Source of the DNA: CAYZXT01 sp964482515
GTDB lineage: Bacteria; Elusimicrobiota; Elusimicrobia; FEN-1173
Assembly (NCBI GenBank): GCA_964482515.1
Contig: CAYZXT010000028.1
Location: 1 to 35,109 of the forward strand
DNA length: 35,109 bases
Direction: 5' to 3'
In this document: positions 1-6,686 of the stretch, piece after piece
Position numbering within the stretch: the stretch's first letter is position 1
Layout: the number at the start of each line of letters is the position of its first letter
Program-made: the position numbers and the translations under genes
Notes under the pieces: generated by a model
The model's input: the letters and a program-made list of their open reading frames with translations, nothing else
Told to the model about the DNA's origin: nothing
Database searches by the model: none

Positions 1-534
<534 letters not shown>

Positions 535-550
535 GAACGACCTTTTAGCC

Positions 551-1456
551 ATGGCGTCCCTGCGCGAACTGCGCCGAAAAATTAAAAGCGTCAAGTCGAC
601 GCAACAGATCACCAAGGCCATGAAGATGGTGGCGGCCGCGCGTTTGCGCCGCGCCCAAAGCCGCATCGTTGCGGCCAGGCCCTTCGCCGTGAAGATGCAG
701 GAATTGATGGCCGACCTGCTTTACCAGCAGGTGGACGCGGACAACGACGGACTGCTTTCGGCGGAGGAGCGCGCGGCGTTCCATCATCCGCTGATCGAGA
801 AAAAATCTTCCGGCCCGCGCGGCCTGCTGCTGATCACGGCCGACAAGGGATTGTGCGGCGCTTTCAACACGAACATCGTGAAGAAGGCCCTGGAGTTCTT
901 TGAGGACAACGCCGGGCAGAAGGTCGCCCTGTTCTGTGTGGGCCGCAAGGGGCGGGATTTCTTCCGCCGCTTGCGGGCCGTCGAATTCCGCGGGGAATAC
1001 GTGAACGTCTTCAATAAATTGAACTACGCTCACGCAGAGCTGATCGGCAACGACGTTCTGAACTTCTTTCTGAAAGACGGCGGACGTGACGTCACGATCG
1101 TGTATAACGAGTTCAAGTCCGTGATCCAACAGAACCTCGTGCGGTTTCCCCTGCTTCCGTTGACGCCGATCACCGAGCGTTCGACGAAGTCCCTGGCGGC
1201 CGATTTCATCTATGAGCCGAAGCGCGAGCAGCTTTTGGAGTCCCTCCTGCCGCGCTATGTGAAGGCCCAGGTTTTCCGGGCGCTGCTGGAGTCCGCGGCG
1301 GCGGAATTGGGCGCTCGGATGTCCGCCATGGAGAACGCCAGCCGCAACGCCAAGGAACTCATCGAGAGCCTGACGCTGACGGCGAACAAGATCCGCCAGG
1401 CCGCCATCACCAAGGAAATCTCCGAGATCGTGGGCGGGGCCGAGTCGCTGAATTAA
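551..1456 (+). CDS. atpG: F1 ATP synthase gamma subunit with an acidic EF-hand-like insertion
   Basis: Gamma is the central rotor shaft of F1. The 301-residue protein starts with the family N-terminus (LRELRRKIKSVKSTQQITKAMKMV), has the Rossmann-like core start ITADKGLCGAFN near residues 95-106, and ends with the C-terminal coiled-coil helix (RMSAMENASRNAKELIESL, then ITKEISEIVGG), so the protein is intact at both ends. Between the first long helix and the core it carries an extra acidic segment at residues 62-73, DADNDGLLSAEE, which matches the 12-residue EF-hand calcium loop at every coordinating position. I do not know this insertion from well-studied gamma subunits. The ATG at 551 is preferred because it gives the family N-terminus directly. 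It lies 16 bases after atpA. Confidence 0.97.
   Translation: MASLRELRRKIKSVKSTQQITKAMKMVAAARLRRAQSRIVAARPFAVKMQELMADLLYQQVDADNDGLLSAEERAAFHHPLIEKKSSGPRGLLLITADKGLCGAFNTNIVKKALEFFEDNAGQKVALFCVGRKGRDFFRRLRAVEFRGEYVNVFNKLNYAHAELIGNDVLNFFLKDGGRDVTIVYNEFKSVIQQNLVRFPLLPLTPITERSTKSLAADFIYEPKREQLLESLLPRYVKAQVFRALLESAAAELGARMSAMENASRNAKELIESLTLTANKIRQAAITKEISEIVGGAESLN
734..769 (+). other. EF-hand-type calcium-binding loop coded inside atpG
   Basis: The codons give DADNDGLLSAEE. Loop positions 1, 3 and 5 are Asp, 6 is Gly, 8 is a hydrophobic Leu, 9 is Ser and 12 is Glu, as in a canonical EF-hand. Helix-forming sequence lies on both sides (ELMADLLYQQV before, RAAFHHPLIEKK after). The motif match is seen; calcium binding is inferred. 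Confidence 0.6.
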
Positions 1457-1479
1457 GCCGTTCCCGTCGGCCGCCGGAG

Positions 1480-1488
1480 TGCTATAAT
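1480..1488 (+). promoter_or_regulatory. Extended -10 promoter element before the DUF5678-like gene
   Basis: TGCTATAAT is a perfect extended -10 (TGnTATAAT), placed 37 bases before the ATG at 1526 and just after the atpG stop. No good -35 hexamer lies 17 bases upstream (GTTCCC), which is common for extended -10 promoters. It would let the two inserted genes, and possibly atpD, be transcribed separately from the upstream atp genes. Confidence 0.45.
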
Positions 1489-1525
1489 GAAATTGATGAA
1501 CACGCGGCAAACAAGAGGAAAATCT

Positions 1526-1732
1526 ATGGATAAAGACGATCGCTGGGTGGCCAAGAATTTCGTGAAGCTGATGGATCTCTACGGCGGCCGCTACGTGGCC
1601 GTGGTGAACCGTCGCGTGGTGGCGGTGGGGGCGAAACCGGATTCGGTGGAAAACACGGCCCGGCTCAAGACGGGGGTGGACATCCCCTCCGTTGTGCTCG
1701 TCCCGAAGAGGGAAGAGATCAGTCTCGTCTAA
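1526..1732 (+). CDS. Small DUF5678-like protein
   Basis: A 68-residue soluble protein of unknown function. It has the compact pattern of DUF5678-type proteins: an N-terminal helix (DDRWVAKNFVKLMDLYGGRYVAVV), then strands VAVVNRRVVAVG and a C-terminal hydrophobic strand VVLVPKREE. Such proteins are often coded next to small retropepsin-like proteases, as here. The ATG at 1526 is preferred to an upstream in-frame ATG (1487) because a purine-rich RBS (AGAGGAAA) sits 5 bases before it and the upstream ATG overlaps the probable -10 element. There are no membrane segments or catalytic motifs. The downstream protease begins 3 bases after its stop, so the two form a unit. The family call is from pattern memory and is moderately sure. 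Confidence 0.75.
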   Translation: MDKDDRWVAKNFVKLMDLYGGRYVAVVNRRVVAVGAKPDSVENTARLKTGVDIPSVVLVPKREEISLV

Positions 1733-1735
1733 AAA

Positions 1736-2134
1736 TTGACAGCCGTCCAACGATTCGACTACGCGGTCCTACCCAACGGTAAAGCGCCCGTCGTCCCCGT
1801 GGAGTTCTGGGGCGGGCGGCGCTGGCACAAACTCTGGGTCTACGTGGATTCCGGCGCCAGCTTCACGGTGCTCCACATGTTCGAAGCGCGGCGTTTGGGC
1901 GTCGACCTTTCCAGGTGTGAAAAGTTTTATCTGGTCGTGGCGGGGGGAAGGAAAATCCCCATGTACAAAAAGCGGTTACGCCTCCGGATCGGGCGCGCCG
2001 CGGTTTCCGTCGACGTGGGTTTTTGCGACGTGCTCGGCGGCGCCTTCAACCTGCTCGGACGGAAGGACGTGTTCAAGCGGTTCAGGATTTGTTTCGACGA
2101 GAAAAGCGAAAGCGTCAGTTTTCAAAGCCGCTGA
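1736..2134 (+). CDS. Retropepsin-like aspartyl protease family protein
   Basis: A single-lobed 132-residue protein with the retroviral-type aspartyl protease signature: the catalytic triad region VDSGASFTVLH (Asp38-Ser39-Gly40-Ala41), a flap-like segment (VVAGGRKIPMY), and the late FNLLGRKDVFKRF element typical of bacterial retropepsin-like proteins. One lobe means the active enzyme would be a homodimer. No signal peptide is visible, so it is probably cytoplasmic. The start is a TTG three bases after the DUF5678-like gene, implying translational coupling. A purine-rich stretch, GAAGAGGGAAGAG, lies inside the upstream gene's end. The substrate is unknown. The family call is good; proteolytic activity is inferred. 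Confidence 0.8.
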   Translation: MTAVQRFDYAVLPNGKAPVVPVEFWGGRRWHKLWVYVDSGASFTVLHMFEARRLGVDLSRCEKFYLVVAGGRKIPMYKKRLRLRIGRAAVSVDVGFCDVLGGAFNLLGRKDVFKRFRICFDEKSESVSFQSR

Positions 2135-2189
2135 AAATCAATCCCATATAAAGGCAGCTCGACAATGTAACCTTGAATGGGAATTGCCT

Positions 2190-2195
2190 TATAAT
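2190..2195 (+). promoter_or_regulatory. Possible -10 element before atpD
   Basis: A perfect TATAAT lies in the 124-base gap between the protease gene and atpD, 64 bases upstream of the atpD ATG. No consensus -35 is found at 16-18 bases upstream (the nearest TTGAAT is only 11 bases away), so this is a candidate only. The gap is AT-richer than its surroundings, and atpD has a strong GGAGG ribosome site at 2246-2250. Confidence 0.3.
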
Positions 2196-2258
2196 CGCGA
2201 CTGGTTTTTCGTAGGGTTGAATTAATTTCAGTTTGAATAGATAACGGAGGAATCGGCA

Positions 2259-3686
2259 ATGAGTTCGGGAAAAGTCGTGCAAGTCATCGGGCCTGTGGTA
2301 GACGTGGAATTTCCGTCAGGAGCTCTTCCGGCGATCTACAACGCCGTGAAGATCAAGCGGGACAAGGAACAATCGGAAAAGATGGGCGAATACCTCACCA
2401 CGGAAGTGGCGCAGCACCTGGGCGACAACACCGTGCGCGTGATCGCCCTCGGTCCCACGGACGGCCTGCGCCGCGGCATGGCCGCCGAAGACACGGGAAA
2501 CCCCATCAGCATGCCGGTCGGCAAAGGATGCCTGGGCCGCCTAATGAACGTGCTGGGCGAGCCCGTTGACTACAAAGGCCCGATCCAATCCACGGAATCC
2601 CTGCCCATCCACCGCGCTCCCCCGTCGTTCGAAGAACAGCAGACCACCCCGCAGATCTTCGAGACGGGAATCAAGGTGATCGATCTGCTCGAACCCTACA
2701 TGAAGGGCGGCAAGGTCGGTCTGTTCGGAGGCGCCGGCGTGGGAAAGACCGTCGTCATCCTCGAGCTGATCAACAACGTCGCGAAGCAGCACGGCGGCGT
2801 GTCGGTCTTCGGCGGGGTCGGCGAGCGTACCCGCGAAGGAAATGATCTTTGGCGCGAAATGTCGAACTCCAAGCTGTCGGACGGAGAATCGGTCCTCTCC
2901 AAAACGGTTCTCGTCTACGGCCAGATGAACGAGCCTCCGGGCTCGCGGTTGCGCGTGGCGCTGTCCGCCCTGACCCAGGCCGAGCACTTCCGCGATTCCG
3001 AGGGCCAGGACGTGATGCTCTTCATAGATAATATTTTCCGTTTCACCCAGGCGGGTTCCGAAGTGTCCGCCCTTTTGGGCCGCATGCCGTCGGCCGTGGG
3101 CTACCAGCCCACGCTCGCCACGGAGATGGGCGACCTGCAGGAACGGATCACCTCCACGAAAAAAGGCTCCGTCACCAGCGTGCAGGCCATCTACGTTCCG
3201 GCCGACGACTTGACGGATCCGGCGCCGGCCACGGCCTTCGCCCACCTGGACGCCACCACGGTTCTGTCCCGGCAGATCGCCGAACTCGGGATCTACCCGG
3301 CCGTGGATCCCCTGGATTCCACCAGCCGCATGCTCGATCCCAAGATCATCGGAGACGAGCATTATGATACGGCGCGCGCCGTTCAGCGCGTGCTCCAGCG
3401 CTACAAGGACCTGCAGGACATCATCGCCATCCTCGGCATCGACGAACTTTCCGAAGAGGACAAGGCGCTGGTGACCCGCGCCCGCAAGATTCAGAAGTTC
3501 CTGTCCCAGCCGTTCCACGTGGCCGAGGAGTTCACCGGCATGCCGGGGCGTTACGTTTCGCTGAAGGACACCGTCCGCGGCTTCCGCGAATTGGTGGACG
3601 GAAAATGGGACCACCTGCCGGAGCCGGCTTTCTTTATGGTGGGAACGATCGAAGAGGCGGTGGAAAAAGCGAAGTCGTTGCAGTAA
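2259..3686 (+). CDS. atpD: F1 ATP synthase beta subunit
   Basis: This is the catalytic subunit of F1. The 475-residue protein is full length and has all key motifs: P-loop GGAGVGKT at residues 157-164, the catalytic Glu in GERTREGNDLW (Glu189), the Walker B strand VMLFIDNIFRF, SALLGRMPSAVGYQPTL, and the C-terminal DELSEED element that contacts gamma and epsilon. The ATG at 2259 has a GGAGG RBS 8 bases upstream. It follows the two inserted genes rather than atpG directly and is followed after 22 bases by a YIP1-like gene, so the conserved atpD-atpC adjacency is also broken. Confidence 0.99.
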   Translation: MSSGKVVQVIGPVVDVEFPSGALPAIYNAVKIKRDKEQSEKMGEYLTTEVAQHLGDNTVRVIALGPTDGLRRGMAAEDTGNPISMPVGKGCLGRLMNVLGEPVDYKGPIQSTESLPIHRAPPSFEEQQTTPQIFETGIKVIDLLEPYMKGGKVGLFGGAGVGKTVVILELINNVAKQHGGVSVFGGVGERTREGNDLWREMSNSKLSDGESVLSKTVLVYGQMNEPPGSRLRVALSALTQAEHFRDSEGQDVMLFIDNIFRFTQAGSEVSALLGRMPSAVGYQPTLATEMGDLQERITSTKKGSVTSVQAIYVPADDLTDPAPATAFAHLDATTVLSRQIAELGIYPAVDPLDSTSRMLDPKIIGDEHYDTARAVQRVLQRYKDLQDIIAILGIDELSEEDKALVTRARKIQKFLSQPFHVAEEFTGMPGRYVSLKDTVRGFRELVDGKWDHLPEPAFFMVGTIEEAVEKAKSLQ

Positions 3687-3699
3687 GTCCTTAAGGGGG

Positions 3700-3707
3700 A
3701 AACGTTT
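3700..3707 (+). promoter_or_regulatory. LacI-family operator-like palindrome at the YIP1-like gene start
   Basis: AAACGTTT is an 8-base perfect palindrome with the central CG typical of LacI/PurR-family operators. It lies between the ribosome site (AAGGGGG) and the ATG at 3709. A LacI-family regulator is coded two genes downstream. The same 8-mer also occurs inside a coding sequence at 9001-9008, so chance is quite possible. Confidence 0.2.
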
Positions 3708-3708
3708 G

Positions 3709-4407
3709 ATGGACGAGATGATCATTGACGGGAATGACATTGGAAACGGGTTGACGTTCTCCAAGCTCTTTTCATGGACGGTACTGCTTTTCAAGGCGCC
3801 GCGGCGGTTCTTCGCGAACATGGCGAAATCCGGCGGTTACGGTACGCCGGTCCTGTTCTCCCTGTTTTGGTTCTTCACGGCGACGCTGCTGGAATTGATC
3901 ATCTCCCACCTTCGGCCGCAGCCGGTGCAGTTCGGCTGGGCCGTGGAGCTGGTATGGCTGATCGTGGGGCCCGGAATATTTTTGGCGAGCGGATTTGTGG
4001 CCGCGGCGATTTTCTTCGTCGTCTGGCACTTGATGGGATCGCAGCAGAATTATCAAACGGCATTCCGTTGCTGGGCGTTCACTTCGCCGCTGGCCGTTGT
4101 CAGCGCCATCCTGGGTATCGTGCCTTACTTGAACCTGTTGGGGCTGTTTTTCGGAACATATCTTCTGGTGATCGCATCCATGGAAACCCACGGCTTGACC
4201 GCGAAGCGGTCCTGGACGGTTTGGGGAAGCATATGCGCGGGACTCATCGTTTTGTTGACCGTTTCGGAGGTGGCGCGAAGGTACCTGCAGAGCCAGGGCA
4301 TGGACTTCAACGCCTCCCGCGAAGCGTCGGAAATGAGCGTCGACGAGCCCATGGACGATGATTTGGGGACGCCGCTCCCCGTGGCTCCCGCCCCGAAGAA
4401 AAATTAG
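3709..4407 (+). CDS. YIP1-family integral membrane protein
   Basis: A 232-residue protein with about five hydrophobic segments (near residues 45-65, 80-110, 124-140, 140-155 and 170-190) between a polar N-terminus and an acidic, Pro-rich C-terminal tail (about residues 200-232). An N-terminal region (SKLFSWTVLLFKAPRRFFANM) followed by paired helices and a 'YQTAFRCWAFTSPLAVVSAIL' type segment is characteristic of bacterial YIP1/DUF1282 proteins, whose role is not established. The ATG at 3709 has AAGGGGGAA upstream at good spacing; a TTG at 3706 is in frame but less likely. It lies inside the atp cluster between atpD and atpC, so co-expression with the synthase is likely. A role in synthase assembly or lipid environment would be speculation. 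Confidence 0.8.
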   Translation: MDEMIIDGNDIGNGLTFSKLFSWTVLLFKAPRRFFANMAKSGGYGTPVLFSLFWFFTATLLELIISHLRPQPVQFGWAVELVWLIVGPGIFLASGFVAAAIFFVVWHLMGSQQNYQTAFRCWAFTSPLAVVSAILGIVPYLNLLGLFFGTYLLVIASMETHGLTAKRSWTVWGSICAGLIVLLTVSEVARRYLQSQGMDFNASREASEMSVDEPMDDDLGTPLPVAPAPKKN

Positions 4408-4416
4408 GAGAGCGCT

Positions 4417-4863
4417 TTGTCTGATCAACGACTTCATTTAAGCATCGTGACCCCGGAGAGCGTCAGTTGGGAGGGGGATGTTGATTCTTTGGTCGTCCCC
4501 GCCGCGGACGGACAGTTGGGCGTCCTGCCCGGCCACGCGCCGCTCCTGGCCCAGCTCCAGGCCGGCGTCCTGCAGATACGGACGGGAGAGGAAACGAAGG
4601 TGCTCGCGGTGTCGGGCGGTTTCATGGAAGTTTTCGAAGGACGCGTCGCCGTGTTCGCCGAGACCGCGGAACTCGCGGACGAAATCAACGAAGAGCGGGC
4701 GCGGCAGGCCGCGGAAAGGGCCAAGGCCGCGATGCGCGGACCTTCCTTGGATGACGAGCAGTCGGAGGCGGCGTTAAAGAGGGCCATGATCCGGATGAAA
4801 GTCGTCGAGCTGTCCCGCCGGCGCACTTCCCATACCAGGGAGAAACCGCCGAGGCCGCATTAG
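4417..4863 (+). CDS. atpC: F1 ATP synthase epsilon subunit
   Basis: Epsilon is the small rotor subunit of F1 that couples gamma to the c-ring and can inhibit ATP hydrolysis. The protein has the N-terminal beta-sandwich with family motifs (LSIVTPESVSWEGDVDSLVVPAADGQLGVLPGHAPLLAQL, read in two parts) and the C-terminal helix pair (EINEERARQAAERAKAAM, then EAALKRAMIRMKVVEL). The tail past about residue 133 is basic and slightly longer than usual. The TTG start at 4417 is chosen because AGGAG lies 6 bases upstream and the product begins exactly at the family N-terminus. It starts 9 bases after the YIP1-like gene and ends 8 bases before the LacI-type gene. Confidence 0.95.
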   Translation: MSDQRLHLSIVTPESVSWEGDVDSLVVPAADGQLGVLPGHAPLLAQLQAGVLQIRTGEETKVLAVSGGFMEVFEGRVAVFAETAELADEINEERARQAAERAKAAMRGPSLDDEQSEAALKRAMIRMKVVELSRRRTSHTREKPPRPH

Positions 4864-4871
4864 GCATTGAT

Positions 4872-5942
4872 ATGATCCCACCCCCGGGCCACTCCATTCG
4901 CCCGAATCGTTCGCGCATCACGATGAAGGATGTGGCGGAGCGCTGCGGCGTTTCCCTATCCACCGTTTCCCTGGTCCTGTCCGGCGACGCGCGGATCCCG
5001 CCCGCCACGACCCAGCGCGTTTTGGAAGTTGTGAAGGCCCTCGGTTACCGCCCCAACGTGGTCGCCCGCAACCTCGCCCGCCAAAGTTCCAAGGTCCTGG
5101 CGGTCGTATTGCCAGATCCCTCCGCGCTTGTGGACCATCTGTTTTGCGCCCAGGCCCTCCAGGGGATTTCCGCCGAAGCCTCGCGGCGGGGATACCGGCT
5201 CATCGTGGAGACCGCCACAGCCCAGTTTTTATCGCGGCGTTTTTATCTCCGTCTTCTGAAAGAAAATTCCGCCAACGCCATGATCTACCTCGGTTCGTCC
5301 CTGGGCGACCATTTCCTGGCGGACCCCGAATTGCTGGAGTTCCCTTTCTTGACCATGGGGGGATACCTGGATAATTCCCAGGTTTCCCATATCACCATTG
5401 ATAACGAAGCGGCGGGTTACCTGGCGACGCGGCATCTGCTTGAACAGGGCCATCACCGGATCGGACACGTGGCGGGGGCGCTTCACGACGCGACGTCCCG
5501 CGACCGGATCCGCGGCTACCAGCGCGCCCTGAAGGAAGCCCGGGTTGACTACGATGCGGACATCGTGGTCGAGGCTCATTTCCGCCCACGGGAAGCCGCA
5601 GCGGCCGCGAACCTTCTCCTAAAAAAGGACGTGACGGCGATTTTCGCGGCCAACGATTTGATGGCGGCTTCCGTGCTTCACGCCGCGCAGGTTTCCGGCC
5701 GGAAAATCCCTGAGGACGTGGCCGTGGTGGGTCTGGGGGATTTGGAGTGGACCCCTTTCTTCAACCCGCCTCTCTCCTCAATACGTTACGACGTTCAAGC
5801 TTTATCGTCCGAAGGCACCCGGTGTTTGATCGAGAACATCGAGCACGGTCACTCCGACCGCGTCATCCAGAAAAAATTCCCCGTTGAGCTGATCGCCCGC
5901 AAGAGCTCTCACTCCTCCCGCCGCCCCAAAAGTACCCGCTAA
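4872..5942 (+). CDS. LacI-family transcriptional regulator
   Basis: A 356-residue DNA-binding regulator. The N-terminal helix-turn-helix is clear (ITMKDVAERCGVSLSTVSLVLSG, about residues 16-39, then the hinge helix ending RPNVVARNLARQ). It is followed by a periplasmic-binding-protein-like effector domain (VVLPDPSALVDHLFCAQALQGI, HITIDNEAAGYLATRHLLEQGHHRIGHVAG, and late VAVVGLGDLEWTPFFNPPLSSI). The start at 4872 leaves about 15 residues before the HTH; the ATG at 4923 would remove the conserved Ile-Thr before Met-Lys-Asp-Val-Ala. The effector is probably a sugar or nucleotide but is not identifiable. It is only 8 bases after atpC, so it is likely read from the atp transcript, which is unusual for this family. 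Confidence 0.93.
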   Translation: MIPPPGHSIRPNRSRITMKDVAERCGVSLSTVSLVLSGDARIPPATTQRVLEVVKALGYRPNVVARNLARQSSKVLAVVLPDPSALVDHLFCAQALQGISAEASRRGYRLIVETATAQFLSRRFYLRLLKENSANAMIYLGSSLGDHFLADPELLEFPFLTMGGYLDNSQVSHITIDNEAAGYLATRHLLEQGHHRIGHVAGALHDATSRDRIRGYQRALKEARVDYDADIVVEAHFRPREAAAAANLLLKKDVTAIFAANDLMAASVLHAAQVSGRKIPEDVAVVGLGDLEWTPFFNPPLSSIRYDVQALSSEGTRCLIENIEHGHSDRVIQKKFPVELIARKSSHSSRRPKSTR

Positions 5943-6124
5943 GCCCTGTTACAATAACTTTGCCAAACATTTACAAATCTGTCATCCTTTCTTAAGAGTC
6001 GATTGATACTCTGTTGGTAGAGATTTCATTTATTCTTGCCGGTTCTCCCGGCCATGTTGGGTTCGGGAGATGGAATGCCTTCCTTGGATGAAGACAAACC
6101 GTGCTGACAGAGGTGTCCTCTCGG
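5943..6124 (+). promoter_or_regulatory. Intergenic region before the response regulator, with small inverted repeats
   Basis: This AT-richer gap holds two short hairpins: AGAGT/ACTCT (5995-5999 with 6008-6012) and GCCGG/CCGGC (6038-6042 with 6048-6052, five-base loop). Neither is followed by a T-run, so neither is a convincing terminator. TTGATA (6003-6008) could be a -35, but no good -10 lies 17 bases later. A promoter for the response regulator probably lies here but cannot be pinned down. Confidence 0.25.
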
Positions 6125-6544
6125 ATGAAAAGAGTTCTGGTCGTAGATGACGATTCAAATTTAGCTGAGTTGGTGGCGGATTTTTGCCAGCAGGCGGGTT
6201 TCGAGGTGAAGGTCGTCACGGACCCGCTGAAAGTGCAAGAGATCGCTTCTTCCTGGCTGCCCAATCTGATCACGCTGGATTTGGAAATGCCGGGGATGGA
6301 CGGCGTGGAAGTCCTGCAGACTTTGCAGAGCCGGCCGGAAACGCGCCGGATTCCCGTTGTGATCGTTTCCGTGCTCGCGAAGGGCGCTCTGGCTGACGGT
6401 CTTTTGAAGGGGGCCAGCCTCGTGTTTGAAAAACCCCTCCGGCTCCAAAAGCTGGTCCAGCGCATGAGGGAAGTCCTGGATGAGCCGGTCGCCGCGGGAG
6501 ACAGGCCCAGTTTGGAATCCTTTCCTAAAAACCCGCTCCACTAA
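6125..6544 (+). CDS. Single-domain response regulator (orphan)
   Basis: A 139-residue CheY-like receiver with no output domain. All receiver residues are present: the acidic pair in VVDDDSN, phospho-acceptor Asp52 in LITLDLEMPGMDG, Ser82 in the switch position (VVIVSV) and Lys103 in FEKPL. A polar tail of about 20 residues follows. The ATG at 6125 gives the standard MKRVLVVDDD start; a GTG at 6101 is in frame and adds eight residues. No kinase gene is adjacent. The nearest histidine kinase in the window (13544-14998, opposite strand) is coded with its own receiver protein. It probably works through protein-protein contact. Confidence 0.9.
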   Translation: MKRVLVVDDDSNLAELVADFCQQAGFEVKVVTDPLKVQEIASSWLPNLITLDLEMPGMDGVEVLQTLQSRPETRRIPVVIVSVLAKGALADGLLKGASLVFEKPLRLQKLVQRMREVLDEPVAAGDRPSLESFPKNPLH

Positions 6545-6686
6545 AACCGAATCATCCTTCGCCCTTTCAGGTTTCTTTTCGCGTGGATTGAAATGCTAAA
6601 ATGGGCGCGATGCGATTCCCCAATCGGCATTTCACCTGGTCCTCTTCCTACCATCAGAGGACCGTGCCTAGCGGCAAGGCGGCAAT

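Noticed and set aside
545..1750. Long minus-strand open frame (401 codons) opposite atpG
   Set aside because: It is the codon-position shadow of a GC-rich gene; atpG on the plus strand is certain and the antisense product has low-complexity His/Arg/Gly-rich sequence.
2541..3821. Long minus-strand open frame (426 codons) opposite atpD
   Set aside because: Shadow of atpD, with no family motifs and no ribosome site.
5995..6012. AGAGT/ACTCT hairpin as a terminator for the lacI gene
   Set aside because: The stem is only five base pairs and no T-run follows.
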